DNA of 64,000 nucleotides from Thalassospira sp. Its GTDB lineage: Bacteria > Pseudomonadota > Alphaproteobacteria > Rhodospirillales > Thalassospiraceae. Location: the NCBI RefSeq assembly GCF_030690045.1, contig NZ_JAUYHK010000005.1, positions 145,584-209,583 of the forward strand. Reading direction: 5' to 3'. The translations under genes were made by a program, and so were the position numbers. Below the pieces are notes generated by a model. It was given only the letters and a program-made list of their open reading frames with translations, was not told where the DNA came from and did not search any database. Positions 14,176-22,862 of the stretch are shown here, one piece after another. Within the stretch, counting starts at the first letter, position 1; each line of letters begins with the position of its first letter.

Positions 14176-15180
14176 TTAAATCTCCAACAGCTTGTCAACA
14201 ATCGGGGCAACGCCGGTCCGAACCGGATCAACGCAAGGCAATCCGAATTCCGCGGCAACATCGGCCAAAAGCCGGGTCGCGGCGGCTTCGTCCAGCGCCT
14301 TGGTATTGATCGCAATCCCGACAACCTTGCAATCCGGATTGGTCAGGCGGGCATGAGTCAGGTTCAATTCCATCGTGGTTTTCAGATCGGGCACCTTATA
14401 TCCCGGCAGACCGCGCATATGGGTGCGGGTCGGTTCGTGACAAATCACCAGCGCATCGGCCTGTGCCCCATGCAACAACCCCATCGACACCCCGGCAAAG
14501 GAGGCATGCGACAGGCTGCCCTGCCCTTCGATCACGTCCCAATGGTCCGGCTCATTGGCCGGGGCGATGGTTTCGACCGCACCGGAAATAAAATCCGAAA
14601 TCACCGCATCAACCGAAATGCCTTCACCGGCAATGAAAATGCCGGTCTGGCCGGTGGCGCGGAAAGTCGCCTTTTGGCCGCGTTTTTTCAATTCGGCCTC
14701 AATCGCCAGCGTCGTATACATCTTGCCGACCGAACAATCGGTGCCAACCGCCAAAGCACGCTTGCCCGGACGTTTTTCGCCATTGCCAACCGGCAGGGTG
14801 CCGTCGAAATGGCGCACATCAAACATCGAACAGCCTTTTTCGCGCGCGCGTTCCACCAATTCTGGTATGGTTGTCAAACGGGTATGCAAACCGTTGGCGA
14901 TATCCATTCCGGCATCAAGGGCAGCCAGCAGGGTTTCCATCCAGGCAGGGCCAATAATGCCGCCACGGTTGGCAACACCCAGAACCAGAGTCCGAACACC
15001 GGCCGCCTTGGCCTCGGCAATGGTCATATCGGGCAAACCAAGATCGGCCTGACAGCCGGTCAGACGTAATTGCCCTTTGCACCATTGCGGGCGCCAGTCC
15101 GCAATACCGATGGCGGTTTTGGCGGCCAGTTGATCGGGCGCATCGCCCAGAAACATCAGATAGGGATGATCGATTTTCAT
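14176..15180 (-). CDS. dgcN: DUF1611 protein, D-glutamate N-acetyltransferase DgcN
   Basis: 334 residues with an excellent AAGGAGG ribosome site eight bases before ATG 15180. It has the two-part DUF1611 layout: an N-terminal alpha/beta domain (VRTLVLGVANRGGIIGPAW) and a C-terminal P-loop-like domain beginning KRALAVGTDCSVGKMYTTLA. The latter is followed by TGQTGIFIAG and DVIEGQGSLSHASFAG. In marine proteobacteria DgcN is reported to acetylate D-glutamate before DgcA racemises it. A one-base gap to dgcA makes a two-gene operon. No LysR regulator like DgcR is adjacent; the divergent neighbour is a glutamine-synthetase homologue. Confidence 0.85.
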   Translation of the reverse strand: MKIDHPYLMFLGDAPDQLAAKTAIGIADWRPQWCKGQLRLTGCQADLGLPDMTIAEAKAAGVRTLVLGVANRGGIIGPAWMETLLAALDAGMDIANGLHTRLTTIPELVERAREKGCSMFDVRHFDGTLPVGNGEKRPGKRALAVGTDCSVGKMYTTLAIEAELKKRGQKATFRATGQTGIFIAGEGISVDAVISDFISGAVETIAPANEPDHWDVIEGQGSLSHASFAGVSMGLLHGAQADALVICHEPTRTHMRGLPGYKVPDLKTTMELNLTHARLTNPDCKVVGIAINTKALDEAAATRLLADVAAEFGLPCVDPVRTGVAPIVDKLLEI

Positions 15181-15455
15181 AATTACCTCCTTGACCAGCG
15201 TCCAGCCGCTGCCCTTATAATCTTTGACCGACTATAACGCGAAACGGATGTGACCCGCCAGATATTGTCTTTGGGCTTATTCTGCAAACAGCCCGGATAT
15301 CAGCAGTAAATTCTGAAATATCAACCAAATATCGAATTTTTATCGAAAATTATCGCACACAAACCTCTTTTCTTGCGTATACATCCCGTAAAAACCGATA
15401 AAAACGCAAGAAACTGCAATCATTGAAGGACTGGCGTGAAAGCGCCCGACTAAAT
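15181..15455. promoter_or_regulatory. Divergent promoter region between dgcN and the PuuA-like gene
   Basis: 275 bases of AT-rich DNA between two divergent genes. The motif ATATCGAA/TATCGAAAA recurs around 15320-15352. It must contain at least the dgcN promoter and probably that of the ligase gene, but no single strong promoter could be chosen. Confidence 0.4.
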
Positions 15456-16805
15456 ATGAGCACCGACCTTAATCAGTGGCTAACCGAACGCGGCATCGAA
15501 GAAGTCGAATGTATTGTGCCCGACATGTCCGGGGTGGCGCGGGGCAAGGTTTTGCCAACGGCAAAATTCCTGCGCGGCCTTGAAAATCAGAGCCTTGCCA
15601 TCCCTGAAGCCATTTTCGCCCTGACCGTGACCGGCGGTTATCCCGAGGATACCGACGCCTTTCTTGATCCGGCTGAAAAAGATGTTTTGATGGTGCCTGA
15701 CCCGGAAACCATCCGGGTTGTGCCGTGGTATGAAGAACCGACCGCCCAGATCATTTGCGACTGTTATCATTTTTCCGACGAACCGGTTTCGATTGCCCCA
15801 CGCCATGTTCTCAAACGTGTTCTGCACGAATTTGAAAAACTGGGCATGAAGCCGGTAATCGCTCCGGAACTGGAATTTTATCTGGTCGCCAAAAACACCG
15901 ATCCGGACAATCCGCTGGAACCGCCGATTGGCCGATCTGGTCGCCCGGAACGGGCATCGAACGCCTTTGGCATTGATGCGATTAACGAATTCGACCCGTT
16001 GATCGAGGATTTGTACGATTATTGCGAGGCGATGAATATCGACGCCGATACCATGAGCCACGAATCGGGCCCCGCCCAGCTTGAAATGAATTTCAATCAT
16101 GGCGATGCCCTTGAACTGGCCGATCAGGCGTTTTTGTTCAAGCGAACCTTACGTGAAACCGCCCTGAAACATGGTGTTTATGGAACTTTCATGGCCAAGC
16201 CGGTCGGCAATCATCCCGGCAGTGCAATGCATATCCATCAAAGTCTTGTGGATTTGAATACCGGCCAGAATTTGTTTGCCAATGCCGATGGCTCCAATTC
16301 CAAGCTGTTTTTGAATTTCATCGGCGGCTTACAGCGATATCTGCCTGCGGCCATGCCGCTTTTGGCCCCGAACATGAACAGTTACCGCCGGTTACAGCCA
16401 TGGTCGGATGCGCCGATCAATATGCACTGGGCGCTGGATAACCGCACCGTCGGCCTGCGTCAGCCCAATGGCCCGGCCAGTGCGCGCCGCATCGAAAACC
16501 GCATTCCCGGTGCCGATGCCAATCCCTATCTGGCCTTTGCCGCATCGCTGGCCTGCGGGCTTTTGGGGATCGAGGAAGAAATCGATCCCACCGCCCCGAT
16601 TGAAGGATCGGGTTATGACCGGGCGCATTCCCTGCCCCGCCATATTCACGAGGCACTGGCGAAATTCAACCGCTGCAAACCGTTGAAAGACCTGTTGGGC
16701 GAGGAATTTTCCGCTGCTGTGCAGGCGGTAAAGGAAGCAGAATGGGATGCCTACCAGACCGTGATCAGCGCCTGGGAACGTGAACATTTGCTGCTGAATG
16801 TCTGA
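15456..16805 (+). CDS. puuA: Glutamine-synthetase family ligase, gamma-glutamylputrescine synthetase (PuuA) type
   Basis: 449 residues from ATG 15456; its ribosome site is weak and the frame opens at TTG 15423. Type I glutamine-synthetase folds are clear: the N-terminal beta-grasp (EEVECIVPDMSGVARGKVLP), then the catalytic core with KPVIAPELEFYLV, FMAKPVGNHPGSAMHIHQSL and NRTVGLRQPNGPASARRIENRIPGADANPYLA. The MSGVARGK start and overall length match PuuA/GlnA-like polyamine or ethanolamine ligases rather than GlnA. It would join glutamate to putrescine using ATP. The potFGHI importer immediately downstream on the same strand supports a polyamine role. Confidence 0.8.
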   Translation: MSTDLNQWLTERGIEEVECIVPDMSGVARGKVLPTAKFLRGLENQSLAIPEAIFALTVTGGYPEDTDAFLDPAEKDVLMVPDPETIRVVPWYEEPTAQIICDCYHFSDEPVSIAPRHVLKRVLHEFEKLGMKPVIAPELEFYLVAKNTDPDNPLEPPIGRSGRPERASNAFGIDAINEFDPLIEDLYDYCEAMNIDADTMSHESGPAQLEMNFNHGDALELADQAFLFKRTLRETALKHGVYGTFMAKPVGNHPGSAMHIHQSLVDLNTGQNLFANADGSNSKLFLNFIGGLQRYLPAAMPLLAPNMNSYRRLQPWSDAPINMHWALDNRTVGLRQPNGPASARRIENRIPGADANPYLAFAASLACGLLGIEEEIDPTAPIEGSGYDRAHSLPRHIHEALAKFNRCKPLKDLLGEEFSAAVQAVKEAEWDAYQTVISAWEREHLLLNV

Positions 16806-16811
16806 TTGAAG

Positions 16812-16843
16812 TGTTGCGCCAGACATTTTATTCTGGCGCAACA
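16812..16843 (+). repeat. 12-bp perfect inverted repeat after the PuuA-like gene
   Basis: TGTTGCGCCAGA and TCTGGCGCAACA pair with an 8-base loop, 7 bases after the stop. There is no U-run, so termination would be weak; it may stabilise the mRNA end. Confidence 0.6.
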
Positions 16844-16909
16844 ATCTTCCATAAAACAAGGTTGCATCTTCACTTTATGCGAAAAACACCGATAATTCGC
16901 ATCTTGTGT

Positions 16910-16970
16910 TTGACAAAAACCTGATGCATTTCAAGGATTGTAACCGGGAACTCTTCCCAAGTCCTTGGGG
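16910..16970 (+). promoter_or_regulatory. Putative potF promoter and palindromic element
   Basis: TTGACA at 16910-16915 is a good -35 element, but the -10 at the right distance (AAGGAT, 16933-16938) is poor, so an activator may be needed. A palindrome CCCAAG-TC-CTTGGG at 16956-16969 follows, just downstream of the likely start, where a repressor such as the TetR protein encoded at 21.4-22.1 kb could bind. Confidence 0.35.
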
Positions 16971-17026
16971 GGAAACGGAAACAAGATACGGTTTTTCAAA
17001 CGCTGCCACATGGGAGGCACTGCGAA

Positions 17027-18133
17027 ATGAAATTTCTCGCTAAAAGCACCAGCCTTGTTGCTTTGGCTGCGGCCTTGTCGGGCATGAGCCTGTCGGCATC
17101 GGCCCAGGAAGTCCTCAATATCTATAACTGGTCCGATTATATCGGCGAAGAAACTGTCGCCAATTTCGAGGCCGAATACGGTGTTAAGGTCAATTACGAC
17201 GTTTATGACAGCAATCAGGTCGTCGAGGCCAAATTGCTGGCGGGCAATTCCGGCTACGATCTTGTCGTGCCGACCCTTGCCGATGCCAAACGCCTGATCG
17301 AAGGCGGTATTTTCCAGAAAATCGACAAATCGAAACTGGAAAATTACGGCAATCTTGATCCGGTCATCCTCAAACAAACCACCAAGGACGACCCAGAAAA
17401 TGCCTATGCCGTTCCTTATCTTTGGGGCACCAACGGCTATGGCTATAACGTTGCCAAGGTTAAGGAACTTCTGGGCGATGATGCACCGGTCGATAGCTGG
17501 GCGCTGATTTTCGATCCGAAATATGCCGAACCGCTGTCGAAATGCGGCCTGACGCTGCTCGATGATCCGGGTGAAATCGTGCCGCTGGTCAATTTCTATC
17601 TGGGTAATGTTACCGACGGCGCACCAACCTCGGAAAGCATCGCAACGGCAATGGCCGAGCTTGAAAAAATCCGCCCGTTCATCACCTATTTCCACAGTTC
17701 GCAATACATCAACGATCTTGCCAACGGCAATGTCTGCGTGTCTGTCGGCTGGTCGGGCGATGTCGGGCAGGCATCCACCCGTGCGGCCGAGGCTGAAAAC
17801 GGTGTCGAACTGGAATATGTCATCCCCAAGGAAGGCACCCTGATCTGGTTTGACATGATGATGATTCCGGCCGATGCCCCGAATCCGGATCTTGCGCATA
17901 AATTCATCGATTACATCCTGCGTGCCGATGTCGGTGCCGATCTGGTGAATTATGTCGAATATGCCGGTCCGAATCTGGCCGCAATGGACCTGATCAGTGA
18001 CGAGATCAAAGAAAATCCGGGCATTTTTCCAAACCAGGAAGTCAAGGAACGCCTGCGTTCCAAGGTTGAACCCGGTCCGCGTGAACTGCGCGAACGCACC
18101 CGTTTGTGGACGCGCCTTAAAACCGGTCAGTAA
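17027..18133 (+). CDS. potF: Polyamine ABC transporter periplasmic binding protein (PotF/SpuD type)
   Basis: 368 residues with a strong GGGAGG ribosome site. A signal peptide ends at ASAQE (about residue 25). The mature protein begins VLNIYNWSDYIGEETVANFEAEYGVKVNYDVYDSN, the classic PotD/PotF opening; the binding-site WGTNGYGYN and VGWSGDVGQA segments follow. It captures putrescine or a similar polyamine in the periplasm for the permease encoded by the next genes. A strong terminator follows, so the gene is probably expressed at a higher level than potGHI. Confidence 0.93.
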   Translation: MKFLAKSTSLVALAAALSGMSLSASAQEVLNIYNWSDYIGEETVANFEAEYGVKVNYDVYDSNQVVEAKLLAGNSGYDLVVPTLADAKRLIEGGIFQKIDKSKLENYGNLDPVILKQTTKDDPENAYAVPYLWGTNGYGYNVAKVKELLGDDAPVDSWALIFDPKYAEPLSKCGLTLLDDPGEIVPLVNFYLGNVTDGAPTSESIATAMAELEKIRPFITYFHSSQYINDLANGNVCVSVGWSGDVGQASTRAAEAENGVELEYVIPKEGTLIWFDMMMIPADAPNPDLAHKFIDYILRADVGADLVNYVEYAGPNLAAMDLISDEIKENPGIFPNQEVKERLRSKVEPGPRELRERTRLWTRLKTGQ

Positions 18134-18159
18134 AGCCTGAACGGTTTGGATCTTTCCGG

Positions 18160-18190
18160 CAAGGCGCGGTTTTTACCGCGCCTTGTTTTT
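18160..18190 (+). terminator. Intrinsic terminator after potF
   Basis: CAAGGCGCGGT and ACCGCGCCTTG form a perfect 11-bp stem with a 4-base T loop, followed by TTTTT. Partial termination here would separate binding-protein dosage from that of the membrane components. Confidence 0.9.
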
Positions 18191-18427
18191 GCCCGTGCCA
18201 TGACTCGTCATCGCGATTTGGGTCGTTGCCGAAAAATATCCCCGAACCAGCCCCAATATCTGCCTATTTTCTGAACAGCGGCAGGACTGCTCCCCGGTTT
18301 TTCAGCACAAAAGATCATAATTTGTTCAAAATTTCGCACAGCCCTCTTTACAGATTGCGGAATTGCTTCATCCTGATAAGCAAATCAAATCAGGACAATA
18401 TCGGTAACATCAGACGGGAGATGCTGG
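18191..18427. other. Intergenic region between potF and potG
   Basis: About 240 bases with no supportable gene. A potG leader or promoter is expected here if the potF terminator is efficient; no clear -35/-10 pair was identified. Confidence 0.5.
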
Positions 18428-19588
18428 GTGTCACAGGGGGACAAACAACAGGCACAGGAATGTGTGCAAACAAGCCAGCCTTGGAATAATCCGGATGCCG
18501 TGCCTTTTATCCGGTTTGAACATGTCACCAAAAAATTCGGCGATTTTTTTGCCGTGGATGATGTGTCCCTTGATATTTATCGTCATGAACTGTTTGCCCT
18601 TCTCGGCGGGTCGGGCTGCGGCAAAACCACGCTTTTACGCATGCTGGCAGGGTTTGAAGAACCCAGCGATGGCAAGATTTATATCGATGGGGCCGATATG
18701 TCGGGCGTTCCGGCCTATGAACGCCCGACCAATATGATGTTTCAGTCCTATGCCCTGTTCCCGCATATGAGCGTCGAACAGAATGTCGCCTTTGGCCTGC
18801 ATCAGGATGGCTTGCCAAAATCGGAAATTCGCGACCGCGTCGAAGAAATGCTCAATCTGGTGCAGATGGGCAAATTCGCCAAACGCAAACCCCATCAATT
18901 GTCCGGTGGCCAGAAACAGCGTGTCGCGCTGGCGCGATCGCTGGTGAAACAACCCAAGGTGCTGTTACTGGACGAACCGTTGGGTGCGCTGGATAAAAAG
19001 CTGCGCGAACAGACCCAGTTTGAACTGGTCAATATTCAGGAAAAGGTCGGCACCACCTTTGTCATGGTCACCCATGATCAGGAAGAAGCCATGACAATGG
19101 CCTCGCGCATTGCCGTGATGAATGAAGGTGTGATCAAACAGACCGGAACCCCGTTTGAGCTTTATGAATATCCCAACAGCCGCTTTACCGCCAATTTTGT
19201 CGGTCAGGTCAATCTGCTGGAAGGCATTCTGGTTGATGATAACGAAAAATATGCAATCATCCATTCCGAGGCCGCAGGCGGCGATATTTACATCGATCAC
19301 GCCGTTTCGGGCCATGAAGGCATGACATTCTGGGTCGCCTTGCGCCCCGAACGGATCCGGCTTTCCGACAGCCAACCGGCGGAAACAAAATATAACTGCC
19401 TGCCCGGCAAGGTCGAGGAAATCGGCTATCTTGGGGGGCTGTCCACCTATCATGTCCGTCTGGACAGTGGCACCCGCATTAAAATCAGCGAACCGAATTC
19501 AACCCGGCATATCGAACCGCGCTATACGTGGGAAGATCGCGTCTGGGTCTCGTGGGAGGCCGGTGCAGCAACGGTTCTAAGCCAATGA
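18428..19588 (+). CDS. potG: Polyamine ABC transporter ATPase (PotG)
   Basis: 386 residues from GTG 18428, with GGGAG about eight bases upstream. The ATPase has Walker A LLGGSGCGKTT (about residue 57), Q-loop FQSYALFPHMS, signature HQLSGGQKQRVALARSL, Walker B LLLDEPLGALDKKLR and VTHDQEEAMTM. A C-terminal TOBE domain (about 290-380) includes FWVALRPERIRLS. It energises polyamine uptake by the PotH/PotI channel. Its TGA overlaps the potH ATG by four bases. Confidence 0.94.
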   Translation: MSQGDKQQAQECVQTSQPWNNPDAVPFIRFEHVTKKFGDFFAVDDVSLDIYRHELFALLGGSGCGKTTLLRMLAGFEEPSDGKIYIDGADMSGVPAYERPTNMMFQSYALFPHMSVEQNVAFGLHQDGLPKSEIRDRVEEMLNLVQMGKFAKRKPHQLSGGQKQRVALARSLVKQPKVLLLDEPLGALDKKLREQTQFELVNIQEKVGTTFVMVTHDQEEAMTMASRIAVMNEGVIKQTGTPFELYEYPNSRFTANFVGQVNLLEGILVDDNEKYAIIHSEAAGGDIYIDHAVSGHEGMTFWVALRPERIRLSDSQPAETKYNCLPGKVEEIGYLGGLSTYHVRLDSGTRIKISEPNSTRHIEPRYTWEDRVWVSWEAGAATVLSQ

Positions 19589-20514
19589 GCGGAACAGCCC
19601 CAACCCCCAAACAACGGTTCGACCGCTGGATGGTGCGCAATGGCCGCTATCTGGTGATTGGTATTCCGTTTTTCTGGCTGATGCTGTTTTTTCTGGTGCC
19701 GTTTCTGATCGTCCTGAAAATCAGCTTTGCTACCGCCGAATATGCCCAACCGCCTTATAGCGCGCTGTTTCAATGGGTGGATCAGGGCATCAATATTGCC
19801 CTGAATTTCGGCAATTACCTGTTTTTGCTTAGTGACAGCCTGTATGTCACCGCCTATCTGAATTCGATCCGGATTGCCGCGATTTCAACCGTAATCACGC
19901 TTCTGATCGGCTATCCGATGGCCTATTACATCGCCCGCTCCAGCGGCACGGTGCGCAGTGTATTACTGATGTTGGTGATTTTGCCGTTCTGGACCAGTTT
20001 TTTGATCCGGGTTTATGCCTGGATCGGCATTCTGGACCGCGAAGGGCTGATCAATGCAGCCTTGCTGGGTCTGGGCATTATTTCCGAACCGCTGATCATG
20101 CGACAGACCGAATTTGCCGTCTATATCGGCATTGTTTACACCTATCTGCCTTTCATGATCCTGCCGCTTTATTCCACGCTGGAAAAAATGGATGGCAGTC
20201 TGGTTGAGGCCGCCCTTGATCTGGGTTGCCGCCCGTGGAAGGCCTTTGCCCGGGTGACGCTACCCCTCTCGTTGCCCGGTATTCTGGCGGGATCGCTTCT
20301 GGTTTTTATTCCGGCCGTTGGGGAATTTGTCATTCCGGAATTACTGGGTGGGCCCAATACCCTGATGATTGGTCGGACCCTGTGGGATGAATTTTTTGCC
20401 AATCGCGATTGGCCGATTGCCTCAAGTGTCGCAATTGCCATGCTGTTGTTTCTGGTCGTGCCAATCATGTGGTTCCAGAATCTTCAGGGATCGGAAAAGG
20501 GGGACGGGAAATGA
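19585..20514 (+). CDS. potH: Polyamine ABC transporter permease (PotH)
   Basis: 309 residues starting at the ATG in the ATGA overlap with potG. Six membrane spans of the binding-protein-dependent permease fold; the first is FFWLMLFFLVPFLIVLKISF. The ATPase-coupling EAA loop appears as LVEAALDLGCRPWKAFARVTLPLSLPGI. It forms half of the inner-membrane channel for polyamine uptake and overlaps potI by four bases. Confidence 0.93.
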   Translation: MSGTAPTPKQRFDRWMVRNGRYLVIGIPFFWLMLFFLVPFLIVLKISFATAEYAQPPYSALFQWVDQGINIALNFGNYLFLLSDSLYVTAYLNSIRIAAISTVITLLIGYPMAYYIARSSGTVRSVLLMLVILPFWTSFLIRVYAWIGILDREGLINAALLGLGIISEPLIMRQTEFAVYIGIVYTYLPFMILPLYSTLEKMDGSLVEAALDLGCRPWKAFARVTLPLSLPGILAGSLLVFIPAVGEFVIPELLGGPNTLMIGRTLWDEFFANRDWPIASSVAIAMLLFLVVPIMWFQNLQGSEKGDGK

Positions 20515-21344
20515 ATGGCAAACGCTCCACATTTCTGTTCAGCGCCTTGGTTTTCGGATTTGCTTTTTTGTATCTGCCGATCCTGCTGGTGATCATTTAT
20601 TCGTTTAACGAAGGCAAACTGGTTACTGTCTGGGCCGGGTTTTCGTTTAAATGGTATGCCACGCTGTTTTCCAATCAGGGCATGATTGACGCCGCCTGGA
20701 ACAGCCTGCGCATTGGCGTGTTATCGGCCACCTTGGCCCTTGCCATTGGCACGCCTGCGGGCCTTGTGATGGCGCGGTTCGGGCGTTTCAAGGGCCGCAC
20801 CCTGCTGTCGGGCATGGTTGCCGCCCCATTGGTGATGCCCGAAGTCATTACCGGTCTGTCCCTGTTGTTGCTGTTTGTGACACTGGAACAACTGGTGGGC
20901 TGGCCCGCCGGGCGCGGCATGACAACCATTGTGATTGCCCATACGACATTCTGTTCCGCCTATGTCGCAGTGGTGGTGCAATCACGCCTGTCGGGGATGG
21001 ATATTTCGGTTGAAGAAGCCGCCATGGATCTGGGCGCACGACCGGGCAAGATTTTCTTTGTCATTACCCTGCCGATGATCCTGCCTGCCCTTCTCGCCGG
21101 GTGGCTGTTATCCTTTACCCTGTCGCTTGATGATCTTGTGATTGCCAGTTTTGTGGCCGGGCCGGGATCAACCACCTTGCCAATGCGGGTGTTTTCATCG
21201 GTGCGGCTGGGCGTTTCGCCCGAAATCAATGCGCTGGCAACCCTGATCATTCTGGCGGTGACCATCATGATCGTGATCGCCAGCATTCTGATGGTCCGGT
21301 CTGACCGCCGCGCCCGGGCATCCCGCGCAACATCGGGCACATAA
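20511..21344 (+). CDS. potI: Polyamine ABC transporter permease (PotI)
   Basis: 277 residues from ATG 20511, overlapping the potH stop. Six membrane spans and a standard EAA loop (VEEAAMDLGARPGKIFFVITLPMILPALLAG). Opening LPILLVIIYSFNEGK and the LSLDDLVIASFVAGPG segment are typical of PotC/PotI. It completes the channel with PotH. A bidirectional terminator follows, after which the TetR gene runs in the opposite direction. Confidence 0.93.
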   Translation: MNGKRSTFLFSALVFGFAFLYLPILLVIIYSFNEGKLVTVWAGFSFKWYATLFSNQGMIDAAWNSLRIGVLSATLALAIGTPAGLVMARFGRFKGRTLLSGMVAAPLVMPEVITGLSLLLLFVTLEQLVGWPAGRGMTTIVIAHTTFCSAYVAVVVQSRLSGMDISVEEAAMDLGARPGKIFFVITLPMILPALLAGWLLSFTLSLDDLVIASFVAGPGSTTLPMRVFSSVRLGVSPEINALATLIILAVTIMIVIASILMVRSDRRARASRATSGT

Positions 21345-21366
21345 ACAGACAAAATACCCAAAAACA

Positions 21367-21401
21367 AACGGCGCCCGGCATAATGCTGCGGGCGCCGTTT
21401 T
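21367..21401. terminator. Bidirectional terminator between potI and the TetR gene
   Basis: AACGGCGCCCG and CGGGCGCCGTT form a perfect 11-bp stem with an 11-base loop; T-rich ends flank it on the plus strand (GTTTTC) and A/T on the other. Confidence 0.8.
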
Positions 21402-21420
21402 CATTGCGGGCGGGTAGGTG

Positions 21421-22131
21421 TCACACCTTGTTTTGCTGGATTTTATCCATGCAGATCGTTCGATGCATATGCGGGATTTGCGCCCGCCAGAATTCCAGAA
21501 CGGCGGTGCGGGCCGCGGTAGGGAAATCCAGAATGAAATCATCCAGCGCATTTTGCCGCATCAATCCGATCACCCGATCAGGCAATTGCGACATTTGCCA
21601 CAACCCCAGAATCAGCGCATAGGAATTGGTCATCAAAAGGCGCGCCTGCTCCGGTTTCACATTGTAAATTTCCGAAATCCCTCCGGCGAAACGCTTGACC
21701 ATCCCGGCGACAAACCGTTTGTGGATCAACAGGTTTTCGTCATCCGTCCCCTGTTCCAGAACCCCGTGCGACAGGGATGCCAGATGCATGAATTTGGAAC
21801 GCGCAATCAAATATTCGACAAAGGCACTGGCAACGCGGGTCGCGTCACGATCCTGCGGGGCGCGCAAACATTCCTGCTCGATCACCGCCAGATTGTTCTC
21901 GCACCAGCTTTTCATATGCCGCTGCAAAACTTCCAGAAACAGCGTTTCCTTGCTTGAAAAATAAAGATAAAGCGTCCCTTTGGCCAGATTGGCACGTGTT
22001 GCCACATCGGCCGCCGATGGTAATTGACCATCGCCTTCCAGAAATAACGCCTCGGCTGCATTTAGAATATCAGTCCGCCGTCGCAGCTTTTGTTCATGAC
22101 TGCGCGCCCGGACCAGGCATTCCTGTTCCAT
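21421..22131 (-). CDS. TetR/AcrR-family transcriptional regulator
   Basis: 236 residues. The N-terminal TetR DNA-binding domain reads RRTDILNAAEALFLEGD, then SAADVATRANLAKGTLYLYFSSKETLF (about 20-70). The larger C-terminal part is a helical ligand-binding domain of unknown specificity. It is convergent with the potFGHI operon, so it may control polyamine uptake or its own unlinked target. The palindrome ahead of potF is one possible site. Link to polyamines is inference from position only. Confidence 0.85.
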   Translation of the reverse strand: MEQECLVRARSHEQKLRRRTDILNAAEALFLEGDGQLPSAADVATRANLAKGTLYLYFSSKETLFLEVLQRHMKSWCENNLAVIEQECLRAPQDRDATRVASAFVEYLIARSKFMHLASLSHGVLEQGTDDENLLIHKRFVAGMVKRFAGGISEIYNVKPEQARLLMTNSYALILGLWQMSQLPDRVIGLMRQNALDDFILDFPTAARTAVLEFWRAQIPHMHRTICMDKIQQNKV

Positions 22132-22247
22132 CGTTTATATTCCCCCAACATTCTCCCTGCTCTATTAATGCCCTGTTGGGGGGCCTTGAGTCAAACATCC
22201 TGTCCATAAGTGTGGCAATCGCCATCCACCTGTCCTCAAGTCGCAAA

Positions 22248-22712
22248 TCAGACGGGCAATTCGGTCGTGCGTTTGACTTCGCGCAGGGTGATGACGGTTT
22301 GCACCCGTTCGACACCAGGTAACTGGGTCAGAACTTCACTGTGGATGCGTTCATAATCAGCGGTGTTGCTATAAACAACATGCACCAGATAATCGCTTTG
22401 CCCGGCCAGAAGATAACATTCCACCACCTCGGGCACGGACTGGATTTCCTTTTCAAATTCTTCCAGGGCCGCTCGTGTCTGACGGGCGATGGAAATATTG
22501 ACAAAGGCATTGCCCGGCTTGCCAATGCGGACCGGGTTTAACAGCATGGCATAACGGTCAATCAACCCGGCTTCTTCCAGAAGGCGCACCCGGCGCAAAC
22601 AGGCCGATGCCGACAGATTGACCTTTTCCGCCAGTTCGGCGTTGCTGATCCGTCCGTCGCGTTGCAACAGCCGCAGGATCATCCGGTCACGATCATCAAT
22701 CTGCATTCGCAT
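22248..22712 (-). CDS. Lrp/AsnC-family regulator, probably of alanine dehydrogenase
   Basis: About 154 residues; ATG 22712 or 22706 are both possible behind AGGG. The N-terminal winged HTH reads IDDRDRMILRLLQRDGRISNAELAEKVNLSASACLRRVRLLEEAGLI, followed by an RAM/AsnC effector domain with VVECYLLAGQSDYLVHVV. Such proteins form octamers and respond to amino acids. It is divergent from ald with about 150 bases between. In many alphaproteobacteria this pair is AldR-ald, where alanine induces ald, so it is the likely activator. Confidence 0.88.
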   Translation of the reverse strand: MRMQIDDRDRMILRLLQRDGRISNAELAEKVNLSASACLRRVRLLEEAGLIDRYAMLLNPVRIGKPGNAFVNISIARQTRAALEEFEKEIQSVPEVVECYLLAGQSDYLVHVVYSNTADYERIHSEVLTQLPGVERVQTVITLREVKRTTELPV

Positions 22713-22862
22713 ATTCCCTAATTCAAATGGCCATACCTTAAAATATTCTGCCAACAATACCACTTTTCAGGAGCCAGATTGAAGGGAAATTGCCCTAAAT
22801 TTGCGGTATCCTTCAATAATAACCATAAAAGCCGGAAACCTTCAGATCAGGGAGAGAGCACC

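Noticed and set aside
14077..15069. 330-codon plus-strand frame opposite dgcN
   Set aside because: Antisense to a well-supported gene; long only because of codon composition.
17027..17899. Minus-strand frame of about 320 codons opposite potF
   Set aside because: Shadow of potF, no ribosome site or motif.
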